Positions 21,405-50,616 are shown, counted from the stretch's first letter. The stretch: DNA of 64,000 nucleotides from Mugil cephalus (GCF_022458985.1 NC_061789.1:6862357-6926356); one strand, 5' to 3'. Notes: generated by a model not told the origin, from the sequence alone. Translations and numbers: made by a program.

Positions 21405-21575
21405 CCAGGTTGAGATTGCTTGGACGTGTTCAGAGGAAGGATGGTGAATTTATCGGTCAAAGGATGCTGCAGCTGCCAGGCAGGAGGTGGAGAAGAAGAC
21501 CAAAGAGGAGGTTTATGGAGGTAGTGAAGGAGGTAGTTGATGTGAGAGAAGAGGATAGAGCGAGAAAAGACAAAG
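21405..21575 (+). pseudogene. LINE reverse-transcriptase C-terminal relic
   Basis: With frame slips the + strand reads HVQRKDGEFIGQ followed by GRRWRRRPKRRFMEVVKE. This resembles the H-(V/L)-x-R and G-(K/R)-R-x-R-G-R-P-(K/R)-x-R-(W/F) tail of fish non-LTR retrotransposon polymerases. It is short and broken. Confidence 0.5.
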
Positions 21576-21764
21576 CGATTTCCTGAATACCTTTAATGTA
21601 ATGTGTTTGAGGATGCGTCCATTGTTATGTGGCCAAGGCATGCTGAACGTGATGAACCGCTGGGAATCTCCTTTGGACTCAACTGACCAAATGTCTCGTC
21701 TATCATCAGCTCTTCTGCTCCGCCCCTTCTACGCTGAACTGTGGTTTTCTGCAGATCAGATAAA

Positions 21765-21803
21765 GGTTTTTGTAGAGGTATCTAGGGCTTTTCCATCGTG
21801 GTG
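21765..21803 (-). promoter_or_regulatory. 23-type recombination signal of V4 with weak heptamer
   Basis: The nonamer ACAAAAACC (21765-21773) is perfect and the spacer is 23 bp. The heptamer is CACCACG (21797-21803); it keeps the critical CAC but differs at the next three positions. Confidence 0.7.
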
Positions 21804-22249
21804 TGACTGAACGCTGCACAGAAATAATGCCCACTGTCTTCGTGGTGTCTCATGTCGAGCAAATGAAGGAACCCCTCGGACTCCCCATCGCCGCTCAACT
21901 TGAAGAAGCCAATAAAGGGTTGTTCGACATTCTGAACACTCGTGTAACTCGTGAACCCGACCAGGTTTAAAGACTCGTCTCTGAAAGGGCGATGGTACCA
22001 CAGAATCGTGTCGTAGCTGGGAATGCGGTGTTTGCAGGTCAGGGCGACTTTTCTGCCTTTGCCCCCCAGGACGTCACCTGGAGTCTGAAGGACATCTTCA
22101 CTTTGAACTGGTGATGCTCCTACAGAAAGAAATAGATGTTAGCTGAAGGCATATGAGAAAATCTGCTGCGCTGAAGCAGAAATAAGTTAACTTGAAGTAC
22201 CTTTGATACAGAACAGGGGGATAATAATTATGACTAATGCACTGTTCAT
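21804..22249 (-). CDS. trbv: TRB variable segment V4
   Basis: Leader exon 22249-22201 (MNSALVIIIIPLFCIKG). V exon 22119-21804 after acceptor TTTCTGTAG. First Cys in ALTCKHRI, Trp in TILWYHRP, final DSGHYFCAAFS. The frame is open and the leader intact. The segment is structurally complete, but its heptamer is unusually poor (see the signal entry), so its use may be low. Confidence 0.88.
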
Positions 22250-23883
22250 GTTGAGCACCGTCTCTGCAGAGTGACAAGAACCCTTTGACATAAATTTCTG
22301 CAGCAGGAAATGGAGCGGGGGTGGCAACTGCGTCACAAGAAGAAAAACATTATTCATTAGCAGAGGTAGATAAGTGCTTTGTGTGTCTGTGTTCACATCC
22401 CACCAGGTCGAAAATTAGACAATGATCTGTTTCCAAATGAGACTTTTATGACGTGAAACTCGTAACAAAGAGTCAGGAATACTTCTTGTCATCTACTTCT
22501 TAGCAGGAAAGCCAGTAACCGTACTGCCCAAAAGTGTTAAATTCCATAGGATTTGCAGGATATCAGACATAACAGTAAAGCTCAGCTACCAGGAAGATTG
22601 TGTGGAAAACTTTGAAAGACAAATAATCACCTCAAAGCTCAACCTGTAGCTGAAACCTCTCCTCTTGAGCCAACATTGAGAATGTTCACTTTTTTCTTCA
22701 AATAATGGCTGCGTCATAAAGTGACTACACAGTTTTGCTGACTTTATATTTGCTGATTGTCTATTTGATCCTCTCCTTTGTCCTCTCCACCAACCACCAT
22801 ATAGACCACGAGATTCATGACCCACTATCTAAGCTCACTCTACAGAGTTATGAATGGCTCTCTATATATATTTAGATGCATAATATTAACGCTGCATTTG
22901 AAGCAGGACTCAAATTCAGGTAACAAAAGGTGCTACAGGAAGGGGAAGGTATCCAAAAGAAGAAAAAAAAAACAACGTGAGGAAACACACAGTGGGACAA
23001 ACAGGATTAACATCATGGATGACTAGACCCAGAAGAAAGAGAAAGATGGGGCTATATATTTACACACCTGGGCAGAGGGGTTAACCACACACAGGTGAAA
23101 CTAGTGAGGGAGGAGCACACAAGGAGAATCCAATTCAACAATCAAAGAGGGGGGAAAACACAGGAAGTAAAGCAAGACAATAAACACCAAGGAAAACCCA
23201 ACACGGTCAAAGAAAATACTCAAAATTCAAAACCAGGACACGTAACCGTGTCTTCTTTCAGGGGGTTGTTTGATAAATTTAATGTGAAGTGTGAGAAATC
23301 AATTCAAAGGGAAACAAAAAAGGTTTTTCATGCAATTTGTAGGGTGGAGCACAACCATAAAAGACTAGTCTATGTCACTTCCCAGAGGTCTGAGGAGGGA
23401 AAAGGAGGCGATGTCATGTTTAATAGCTACTTCACGACCTTCATATTCAGATATGATGTCAGACTTTTTAACTTGATGCTATTTGCAAGTTCAAGTTGAT
23501 TGTGTTGACTTTCTTGTCATGGTGACACAGATGTCGCTGGGACATTTACAAATGGACCATGGACATACTGTATTCATTGGTATTGCGTTCACATTGTGGT
23601 GGCGACAAAGCCGGGTGGCCAGGTGCATCAGCTGAGGTAGAGATGGCCCACCTTCACGGCCTCCAAGTTTACGCTGGGGCCGAATACATGGCTCCATTTT
23701 GGTTTTGTGTGCAGATACTTTAATTGTTAACGTACAGACACTTGTCATTCTTAGTGATGAAATAAAGTTACTTTGCAAGTTGAAGAATAAGTTATCAGCT
23801 ATTTCTCGTTCTGCGCTGCGAGAAGTTACATTTCCCCTGAAAGAAATCTCTGCAGGGCCTCATGAACACGGGCCAGTGACCTT

Positions 23884-23909
23884 TAACCCTAATCCTAACC
23901 CTAACCCTT
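23884..23909. repeat. Interstitial telomere-like repeat (CCCTAA)n
   Basis: Four CCCTAA-type units, one with an ATCC variant. A further partial pair lies near 24503. Confidence 0.7.
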
Positions 23910-23944
23910 ATCTGAAATGTGGAATTTCCACATTTCTATCTATG

Positions 23945-24003
23945 AATGACTTCCAGATTTCCATCTATGGCATGTTCTCATTAATTGAAATCTGGAAGTC
24001 ATT
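23945..24003. repeat. Perfect 16-bp inverted repeat
   Basis: AATGACTTCCAGATTT (23945-23960) and AAATCTGGAAGTCATT (23988-24003) are exact reverse complements around a 27-bp loop. The element end or hairpin function is unknown. Confidence 0.8.
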
Positions 24004-24840
24004 TATAGGTTCAGGTATCCCTGGAAGGAACCCAAAGCATCTGTGGTGGGTTCCCTAGGTAACCCTGAAAAGTATCTAGTGTCAAGATATTGGTCCAAAA
24101 AAAAAAAAAAAAAAGGTACCTATCGACTTCAAATGGCCTGAAACGTGCTCCTAGCAATATTCTGGGGGGACAATTTTGAATGTAACGACTTCGAATGAAT
24201 GTAACTCCTCGACAGAAGGTGAGAGAGACTTGGAAATGTGATTCGTCGGACATAATACTACCACGCTAAAAACCATGGATGTGTCCCCATCTCTCGTTCC
24301 CAAGATACAAAAATGTTGGACATTAAAATCACGATATCTCAGAAACAGTAAGAGCTAGAGATACGGGGGCAGGACAAAGCTCATGGACAAATTTAGGGGG
24401 ATGGAGAATGGTTTCAAGCTCTACGACCTTCCATTCACGAGATATTTGCGTTTGTCATGTTTGTCAAGGGTGGACAAATAACCATTTACCCCCTCCTCCC
24501 TTAACCCTAACCCCAGTGGGCCAAGCTCAGTGTCATCTCTGCACACCTGTATATTTTATATGTTGAAAGTTTATTATTCTGAGGTTTTTGTGGAATAAAT
24601 TCCGTTCTGTTACTTGTCCGGAAACCCGTGTTTGTGAAAATATGACAGAAATAAGAAAATCATGAGAAAATTGAACAGCCACGGTGATCCTTTCAAAATA
24701 AGACGCTTTATGGGCACATGTGAGATGAAGAGATCTGTGAGGTTAAATAAAGAATCCGCCACTGTAACCTCAAAAAAAAAGGATGAAAAGCTAACCAGGT
24801 GCAAGGCTGTATTAAGAACGTGTAAAGTAAGTGAAAGGGA

Positions 24841-24878
24841 GGTTTTTGTGCTGAGGAACAGCGATACATAGCACAGTG
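24841..24878 (-). promoter_or_regulatory. 23-type recombination signal of V5
   Basis: Heptamer CACTGTG (24872-24878), spacer of 22 bp, perfect nonamer ACAAAAACC (24841-24849). Confidence 0.9.
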
Positions 24879-25308
24879 TAGAGTAGCAGCACAGAAGTAA
24901 ACTGCACTGCTGTCGCGCCCGAGCTCCTCAATGGTTAACGTGCAGTTTTCATTCGTTTCTGCGTTCCCCCCCATCTTCACTGTGACACCGGGCTCTGGAG
25001 ATGGACTGTTTCTCATCATATATCCCAGCAGCTGCAGCTGTCCACTCTCCACTCGCTTGTACCAGAGGATCTGGTTGTAGCTGCCGAACGTGTGCAAGCA
25101 GCTGAGCTCTGCCGTCCCGTTGGAGCGTCCGTACATCACGGCTGGAGTCTGGTGGACTTTACCTAGTGAGCCTCCTGAGGAGGAAGACATTAATTAACAC
25201 CAGGAAATATCTGACAGATGTCTAGAGTTTATAAAAACACCCATATGTGATGGCGTTACCTGAAGCTATATTACAGGAACAAATCAGAATCAGGATTAAG
25301 AGGATCAT
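24879..25308 (-). CDS. trbv: TRB variable segment V5 (most upstream)
   Basis: Leader exon 25308-25260 (MILLILILICSCNIAS). V exon 25174-24879 after acceptor CTTCCTCCTCAG. First Cys in ELSCLHTFG, Trp in QILWYKRV, final SSAVYFCAAT. The frame is open. This is the farthest V from D. Beyond it lies about 2 kb of non-coding DNA and then the 3' end of col1a1, so no more V segments fit on that side. Confidence 0.92.
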
Positions 25309-27274
25309 CTTGGTTTTACTGCGCCCTCCCGGTTTCTTTATATTGTGTTTCTCATTGACTCTACAGTCAGACTGTTCACCCACATCCTTTGAGTCAGTAT
25401 AAAACACAGACCATTACAGAGGGTTGTGTCTTCACCACAGTCAGTATGTGAAGATATACTGCCACCTTTTGAGCACAGGAGGAACCTAGACATCATGAAG
25501 TCACAAATAGGGATGGATATCGTTAAGGTTTTATCTGATACTGTGCCTAAATGGTGCCTTTTTATTTTTTAAGGTATTTTGTGCTGAACAGAATATTAAA
25601 TACAACTAAGAAATAAATGAACCAATATAAAGAATAATTCACAACTAAAGTAATTCTTGTGATATTATTTCACGATTATACGATTATACACGATTATATC
25701 ACGATAATGTCTCGTGATATAATCATCATAATGGGGTCTGGCAGGCTATCAAAGACGGTACATTCGGGCAGTGTTTAGCTCAGTGGGTATCCTCACATGC
25801 ATCCTGCATGTCTCTCCCCCCTCTCTGCCTCCTCATTTCCTGTCCTTCTCCACTTGACTCTCAAACAATAGTGTTACTTCCTTTGCACAATTTCTCCTTC
25901 AAGCACTTTTTGCAGGTTGCAGAGTCTGCATCTTTTGAGGTGAAGTGCAGCCAAATTTTTGACTGTTTTGCCCGTTTTATTTATCAGACGTGTATGTGGC
26001 TCGTACTTCACTGGAGTCCATGCAGGTGAAAAACTGACGTGAAATGCAGGATCAGCACGGCAATAGAGCTAAGCAGGCACTAACTGAGCCAAACACTGAA
26101 ATCTACGTTGCTTTTCGGCCTGGTTACTACCATTTGCGCCCATCTCTGAATTCTCATTTATATGTTTTCTTTATTTGGTTTTAGTGTGGTTGGTTGGTTA
26201 GTTGGTTTTAGTATTTGTTATCACTTTTTGTATTTGCACCACTTTTCTGGTCGTCTTTTAGTCATAAGCTGTAGGAGGTCTAACTTGTTTAAAGCTTTCT
26301 CTTGCAATATTCAGCATCCTGAAGTGACCCTTCTAAAACTTTATTTCAACTCTTTTTTTCCTGCATGTATCGCCTTTTATCTGCCCTCATCTCATCACCA
26401 TCACTCTGATGTTTACCCTCCCTGTGAAGTCCCACCGGCCCGTCGAGGGCTTTCCTCTCTCCAAACAGACCCTCCTCTGTTGTCTGAAACCAGAGAGGTT
26501 AGCATTCCTCGGCCCAGGCCTCAAATAAAGACACAAATTCTTGCAGAAATAATCCAGGTTCCCTCTGGGGAGCGCAAACCTATCCGCTGTTCCCGGGGCA
26601 GCGGCCTCCCTCAAGGTGGACAATCGGTGTCTTTGTGAAGCTGATGCCAACAGGCTGAGCATCGAGCAGGTCCACCCGGCAGCCCCTCAGTCTGGCAGTG
26701 TGAGCCGTGTCCTGATGGTCTCAGCTGCAGGAACGTTGGATTATCCTGAGTAAAATAAATGTGTGGGAACATATCAGAACTCACGCAATATCCTGATCAT
26801 CCTCCTTGGAGTATTAACCTGCTGGACTATCTGCACCTGTCTCCTGAATGGATTATGGATTTTGATTTCCTCATTGGAGTTGTCGGCCTGGAACATCTGA
26901 CGATGGCGAGAAGTCCCCACTGACTGACAGGTAGGCCATTATTATTATTTTTTAAACTTTTCCTTTCTGTTGGGAGCCACATTAACTAAATCGAGACTTC
27001 AAGCTTTAAGTTTAGGAGAAAAACTACTCAGATTCTAGGTCACAGCGCTGCCACCTAAAGTTGTGATTTAGCTCATAAACCAACATTAAGAATGTGCCAC
27101 GTCTGCCTGCTGCATATTATTTTACACGGACTAATTGTTTGGAAGTTAAAGGAGTTTTCTATTTTATTTAATTTCCTCTGTCAGGGTGCTTCTTTAACCC
27201 AAGTCCTGTGTGGAATGGGGGCCGTGGGGGTGGCAGTCATTGAGTCAGTCAGGGAATTAGGCAGGATTCAATGT
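25309..27274. other. Spacer between V5 and the 3' end of col1a1
   Basis: No gene recognised. At 25770-25870 a CTCAGTGGGT...CATGTCTCTCCCCCCTCTCTGCC segment resembles a decayed fish SINE tail. The GC-richer stretch 26400-26740 has open frames on both strands, none of which I recognise. An insulating element could lie here, but nothing in the sequence proves it. Confidence 0.4.
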
Positions 27275-28791
27275 TAGACCACTTAACATGCTTTATTTCA
27301 GCATTCAAAATAATTAAAAACATCTCAATTTATTATACATATACAAAATAGGTACAGATCCTTGTGGTGTTTTTTTTCTCCCATGGGTGTGTCTGTCTGC
27401 ATTCTCTCACAAACTCTTTGCTGATGTCTTTCTGTGCATTTTAAAAAAAAAAATCTCCAATTTTTCTTCTTTTTTTTCACCCGTTGCACATGAAAACAAG
27501 AAACAAACTACAACAGATTGCATGAATGAAGGGGATGGAGTAAGAAATCAGGATTGGAAAAAGAAGGTGAACGGGAACATAAAAGCGAGAAGGAGACCCT
27601 TTCAACTCGGAAACAGAGCAAGGGTTTGACAGGCCGACACTAACTAGCAAGGCTGGAACTAGAAGAATTCTGTTTCACTCTGGACAGCAAGAACTGTGGT
27701 TTTAGTTTAGCACCAAGAGGGCCCCCGCGATGCCAGAGTGACACTACAGAACAGTTTAGCCATAACGGACAGCCAGGAACCCTCAATGAAAGAATAGCAC
27801 CTTAAGTTTTTAGCCATTTCTGCTTCTGTGTCAGTAAAACCTCGGCCACCCCACCAACCGCTTCATCTACGGCAGGCTTCCCCTCAACAACACTGGGCCC
27901 TTTTTTTATAGCTGGAATTCCTTGCTTTTCTGAGGTAGCCATAAGAATATATTTTTTCAAAAAAGAGGTTTAAACCCATGTTTCTCTGCTGGTGGTTTTA
28001 ATGTAGCTTTTTTTTCAGAATAAAAAAAAAAAGTAGGGAGAAACAGAGAGGAACAAACAAGAAAGTGACCGCAACAACATACAAATCATCTACAACACAA
28101 GCAGATGAGGTGGAGGAAAGAGTTGTCAGCGTTGTCTGGGGCAGGTGGAGGTGGGGAGGGCAGAACAACAGAGACAAACGTGGCTGTCAGTTTCACCGTT
28201 TATTCATCAACACCGGAAACTTGGTACAAAGCAATTGGGTTCTGTCTGTTGGGACTGTCCTTTCATTCCTCTCGCCGCAGAGGTGTATCAAAATACAAAA
28301 GTCACCTGTGTGTTTCTGCTGGTTTATGTAAACTCCAGAGACGGCTGGTGTGGCTGGATGAAGAGGGGAAGTAATTTGTTTTTACACTTTACAGAGGCAT
28401 ATATTATTTTCTTGTTGCCAGTGAAACAAAATGTCTTCTCTACAGGATCCTTGGTGTTGGTGATGGCAAAAAAACAAAAAAAAAATGAAACGAAAAAGTC
28501 AGAAACAAAAAAAAAATAAAAATAGTGGTCCCAAACGCGACGATGCAGATTCCGCCACATCGCCGCCATCTTGTTCTTGTTGAAGTGCAGGTTTTTAGGC
28601 AAAGTGGACCATTGGAACAACGGCCAAATGGAAACTTGTAGAATCAGGAGCAAGGGGTTGGATTTTTCAAAAAAAAGGGCATTAGAAGATCATTTTGGTG
28701 GGGTGTTTTTTTTAGAGAGAGATGACTGCTAGAAAAAATAAAACGCACACACACACACAACAACAACAATTTCAAGTCCAGATTTCTCTTT
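27275..28791 (-). other. 3' UTR of col1a1
   Basis: Follows the TAA at 28792-28794. The best distal poly(A) signal on the minus strand is AATAAA at 27292-27297, giving a 3' UTR near 1.5 kb, similar in size to that of known COL1A1 long transcripts. It contains several A/T runs. No minus-strand frame of note is present. The end is inferred. Confidence 0.6.
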
Positions 28792-45489
<16,698 letters not shown>

Positions 45490-45506
<17 letters not shown>

Positions 45507-45538
45507 GTCTAGATGCCACTAGACATGTAGACTCTTTG
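45490..45538 (-). promoter_or_regulatory. Conserved 5' stem-loop around the col1a1 start codon
   Basis: Around the ATG (45504-45506) the transcript can fold with arms ACATGTCTAG and TAGACATGT plus an outer pair CAAAGAG / CTTTG. The sequence closely matches, from memory, the type I collagen mRNA 5' stem-loop bound by LARP6, which controls collagen translation. As there, an upstream ATG opens a five-codon frame that stops just before the real start. Confidence 0.8.
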
Positions 45539-45691
45539 AGGCAAGAGAGGAAAAAAAGTTGGGGATGTTTTTTCTTTCTGCTACACTCCACTCATACACG
45601 GGTGTTTGGGGCAGGGTCCGCTCGTCGGTTCACAATCCTCCTGACCCCAGCAGAAAACTCCCTACTGCCTACACTCACTTTCCACCAGGGT

Positions 45692-45698
45692 TTTTATA
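45692..45698 (-). promoter_or_regulatory. TATA box of col1a1
   Basis: TATAAAA on the minus strand, about 190 bp upstream of the start codon. It predicts transcription start near 45660-45668 and a 5' UTR of about 155-160 nt. A long polypyrimidine tract (minus strand) lies just upstream at about 45738-45775. I see no exact CCAAT box within 120 bp upstream of the TATA box. Confidence 0.7.
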
Positions 45699-48192
45699 TG
45701 GGTGCCTGAAGAACTGGGAGGTACTGGGGACTGGACTGGCTGGGGGGGGTTGGAGGAGGAGGAGGAGTGGGGGGGGCGCACCCTCATTACCCCGCTGCCG
45801 CTGCTCACGTTTAGGGAAGACAAGAATGGACGCCTCCTTCAAAGAAAAAAAAAAAGGAAGAGAGAAAAAACAGAGGTCCCTCCTTCCATAATTCCACAGC
45901 AGAAGGGTTGGAGTTTGGATCAGAGGAAAGAGGAGGAGGTGAAGGGGGGTGAAGTAAGCAGGAGGAAACTTGATCCATAGGAGCATCAGAGGGTCGGAGG
46001 AGAATCTCCTCCTCCAGCAGCCTCGGGTTTAATCCACATTTTATTTCTAGTTGTGGTCTACTTCCTGATTCACTTTGATTTCAGCTGAAGTAGACTGTCT
46101 GCATTCAGCTCAGGCTCGTGGTTCTAATTTTCTAGTCTAGTACTTCTAAATGGTCCTAGGTGTCATCAGGTCCTGGTTGCAGATTTGCCACAGTTTGGTT
46201 TTCCAACGTGTTTGTTGCTGTCAGAGTGTTAACGTGGCCCCAGCGCTGCTGCAGGCTCTACAGTCCTTTAGGTTGTTAGGTTGTAGGTTTAGCTTAGTTT
46301 TTGTTTCCGTTGCTAATTCAGCGCCGATTAAAGTGGATGGTTCACGGCTGGAGACTCACCTGGAGACGCACATGGTTTTTATTTGTGCAGGGAGACAAAA
46401 CCCATTTATTCACCTATTTTAATACTCATCAATATTTTCTGCTTTGCTTTCTTACATCGTGAGGAAAAAAAAACATTAGTTTTCTTGCTGCACAGACTGG
46501 ATCACAGTCTTGGTTCACGGACTCAATCAAGCTGCATTATGGGACATGCAGGATCCGGCATTGTCCGAACTTTGTCTCATGTGTCTCATGCAGATGTTTT
46601 GGACACAACTTTGATCTCAATCAGCGACCCATTGAAAGTGAACATCTGTAAGAGGTTGACACTGCTCTGTTTGTTCTGAGGATTCGTAGTCCACGATATC
46701 TCCGTCCTACACGACCCACGATGCAACTGAGATCCCAGTGTGTGTTAAGCTAATAGCAGCTAATGCAGCTGTTAGCTTCTGGCCTCAAACAAAGATTAAG
46801 ATGCTTCTAACCCGATATCTTGTTGAGGCAACATACTTGGCTGACTATTTGACTTAATGGGTGGAAGGAAAACTCAAGAAAATGTTTCCGTATTTAGTGT
46901 TTTTTATCAGTGGATTAACTAAGATCTAAGTGCCCTTCCAAGCATGACACCTCCACTTGGTTATCACAATAAGTCATATAAACGTGTCTGTGGATTATTG
47001 CAAGAAACTAGGGTTTCTTAAGGGAAGGCAAATATCAAGGGTACATTGAGAGGGGAAATTTGTGACTGCTGTCTTAATATTAGCTCCAAAAATCTGATCT
47101 GTCAAAAGCCGAGCTAAAGCAGGATTCGAGGTCCGTCCCAGCTGGATGTTGGAAGGTGGGGTAGCTTCAGGAACTCTTTCACCTCCACATCTTTCTGAAC
47201 TCAAATAGAAGATTCTTGTGTTGGGCTTATGGTCCTCCCCCAAACACAAAAGTGCAAAACCATATTTAAATACCAGCTACAATAGAGGAGAAGTTTGTGA
47301 TGCCATTTAAAAAAAATGGAACGATCTTGGGAAGACTCAAGGGAGACATTGCAGCGTCGCTTTTGGGTTGTACCATAAACTGCCGGGACACAAATTAGTG
47401 ATGGAAATTTGAACCCGAAACTGCGTGTTTCTGCTTATTGAAGAATCTTAGTGCAAAACTACAAATTCCAAAAGCCGGTTCTCTGAGTTAATAGCGTTTA
47501 CCAGATTCATCCACGTACGTGACCAGACTAAGGATTCAAAAAAGGCTTTGGCCTTCCCGTTGACCTTATCCTGGAGGCATTTCAGTCAGTGGAAACTTTA
47601 AATTAGACACATGGATTAACGTGATAAACTTAGATTGCTAAAACCTGTAGTTCATCTATGGACTACTATAGAGTTTTGAGAATGCTACCGTTCAGCTGGA
47701 TTTAACCGAAGCGCATTAAAATAATATAGATAGATAAGTAAATGGATACCTGGCTGAGGGAAGCAGCTGACTGTAAAAAAAAAATACTTATGAGCGAACC
47801 AGATGTTAGCATCTTTTTAGTGAGCGGCTGCAGCGACCTGAAACTGCCTCTGTTTTGAAATACCTGCACAATTGTGGGGTTTGCAGACACTATGATTGTT
47901 ATTGGCTCTAAATAATAAAAGCCCTTTTTTTTGTCAGGGGCATTTTTCCCCTCCCCAGTCCAAATAAAGGTTTATATGGGTGATTCTCTAGTGCCCTCCC
48001 ACCACCACCACCACAGCAGGCTATGTGCAGCGCCGGCCCGGCTGCAGGTGAGCTGTAATTAAGCAGAAAGCAGACATTATGGAGCAGATGAGCTGCAGGG
48101 AGACGCACAGCAGCAGCTTTCTGCCATCTGATCCACCAGCAGCAGACACGTTGCACAGTCTGAAGCTGGCCAAGGAAGCCTCTAATTCACTC

Positions 48193-48195
<3 letters not shown>

Positions 48196-48232
<37 letters not shown>

Positions 48233-48262
48233 TCTTTCTCTCTCTCTCTCCCTCTCTCTCTC
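48196..48262. repeat. (CT)n microsatellite
   Basis: CT dinucleotides with a few CCC or TTT interruptions, followed by a short (CA)n near 48270-48280. Confidence 0.95.
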
Positions 48263-50616
48263 TGTTTCACACACACACACACTCACTCTGCAGATACCTT
48301 CACATTATCCATGTGTCTGCCTGTTCTTTTTTTTTTTTTTTTTTTACAGGGAAGAGGATGGAATGCAATCTGTCTTTCAGGAAGAAAGAGAGGCAGAAAA
48401 GAACAAGAAAGGGAGGAAAGCGCCACCTCATCATTCCCCAGTTCGGCTTCCAGCTCCTATTGGATCTTCGGGGCGTCACAAACTCACACATTCACACACA
48501 CAGCTTTTTTTTTCTTTCTTTTTTTTTTTTTGTCTTTTTCCAATGATTCTGATGAAAAAAACATATATCGCCCTCATTTCAGCAGCTCACCTCAAAATCT
48601 CAACTTGACGACTTCTAAAAGCAACACATTCAGGTTTTTTTCCCCCATATTTTGACATAAAGGTAAAAGTGCATTTTCAAACACATTTGTGTCATGCATT
48701 GCGGTAGAATCGTGACATAGGCCTTTACAGTTGGGTCATTGCTAAAGCAATTTAAGTTGCAACAAAAGTCTAGCAAATAAGTTGCAGAGACCAGAAGTTG
48801 TTTAGCTTTGCTTAGCACAAACAACTGTTACAACAACTTTGACTTTATTTAGAATTAGATTTATATGTTATTTAGTTAAGTGTGCACATGCAGGAAGGTG
48901 GTGATGCTTAATGTTCCCATGTCGTTGAGCTAAGCTAAGCTAAGCTTATCTTGTTCTGGTACCTTGATATGTACCAATAGCCATCAAACTGGCATCAAGG
49001 GAGGTCAAAAAGAAGGGAAGAGACAGGAAGCCAGAGGGAAGTAATAGTTAGTGATGGCACAGCATTTTTCTTAACAAGCTAGCTAAACTACTAGCTAAAT
49101 TTTTTTTTTACCTTTTCAATACAAGAACACAAATATTAAAAAACTACATTTTATTGATTCACTTCTTGAACATGCGTTTTAACAACAAAGCGTGCAAGTA
49201 AACAAGATCAGTCTGCCAAACACGAATTACAGAAGCGTGGAGGCAGCCACTGCATCTTGTTTCTGAACGCAGTATTTAAAGATTAAAACTTCACATTCTA
49301 TGATGTTTGGAATGAACCGACAGTGAATGCATCCGAGACCTTACGCAAAACTGAACTTAGAAGAGATGTAATTGTAGGTTTTACAGATTAAAACAGTTAG
49401 AATTATAGATATGCCGTGGAGCTTTCTTTTAAGAGCTCAGTCGCATACGCTCTCAACTCGCACCAAAAAGGTCATGCTGGTCGTGATTCCGCACAATAAA
49501 CTGCATATTTCTCCTTTGTGTTGTTTTCACTGATCTCATGATTGAGCCATTTTCCTCCAAAACATAATGTGACCCAAATTAAAGAGTACATGTACATTTT
49601 CTTTCTTTACTCTAAAAATGTATATAATGGCTTTGATTGCACACAAGTACATACTACCAGACATTGCATGCATGCATCAGAGAGTAATTAGTTGTATAGA
49701 AATTGGCTGGTGCAGACTTTCAAGGGGTGTAACTTTGGCATGTTGAAGGGTCAGGTTGGTACAAATGTAGAAACACTCCATACATATAAGTAGGATTTAA
49801 TTAAAGCACAGTCGTGCTTGCAAAGTCATATAGGAATAAAGACTGAGTGATCTCTCAGTTCCAATCTATAATTTCCAACATTTCCCTGCCAGAGCAGAGC
49901 TGGAGAAAAACAAATGGAAATGTTTGAGATTCCTGCACAGGAGGAAGAAGGGATTGAAATGATATTAATTATCCCTAAAGGGGTCAGATGGGAGGCAAAG
50001 AGACACTGAGGTAAAGCTGTTATTTAATAGTAGGGAAACTCATTAAGATCCAGTTAAAGATCAGACTCCTGGCCAATAAGCTTTGGGCAATGAAATTATC
50101 TTACATCTAAATCAGGTGGGTTATTAAAAGGCAAGCGACAGTGAGCGATCTGAGCAAAAAATGTGATTTAACACACCGTGAATAGTGCATAGATTGAATA
50201 GGTGAGTTGTCCATTGAATGTGGGACATGTTTAAATAATACTTTTTCACCTGAGCCACTGAAAATAAGACTTCTTGCTACAGCGCATGGTGCTAGAAGAG
50301 TACATCTAGGATCTCACTATATGCTGATGATATGCTGGTGTGTATGGATCGCCTTTCAACATCTGTTTCCCTTTGTTCCACAGAAAATGTTTGATTGTGT
50401 GAAGAAGTTAACCTTTGCCTCCTCTTTCAAGCAGTGTGAGTAACTCAACTTTAATTTTCAATATGTATGATCACAATTATATCCTACAGTGTCTCATTCC
50501 TTCCTTTAGTTCTCTCAAACAAAGAAAAGCTGTGCTGTTGGTAGTATGAGTTCCTTTCTGGTCACCAGACTGTATTCAATAAACCTTAGTTATATTTGTA
50601 ACTCTCACTCCTTAAG

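Larger units (their letters stand above)
20334..21764. other. Spacer between V3 and V4, rich in old repeats
   Basis: No gene. Contains a hAT-like end CAGGGGTCTTCAAC near 20737 without a visible partner, a dispersed fish repeat at 21065-21290 and a LINE 3' relic at 21405-21575. Confidence 0.45.
22250..24840. other. Spacer between V4 and V5
   Basis: No gene or V relic was seen (I searched for a CAA/CAS codon pattern followed by a heptamer and nonamer). Holds a telomere-like tract near 23884, a 16-bp perfect inverted repeat at 23945-24003 and otherwise unclassified DNA. Confidence 0.45.

Noticed and set aside
11169..25308. Immunoglobulin light chain or TCR gamma/delta locus
   Set aside because: A D segment with 12/23 signals excludes light chain and gamma. 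The membrane exon with a central Lys in YVVLIFKS, the 24-nt connecting exon and TVLEP...PKVKLF fit beta rather than delta.
48079..48655. Open frames of 114-155 codons
   Set aside because: They translate the (CT)n/(CA)n tract and T runs into Ser-Leu and Phe repeats; no conserved protein content.
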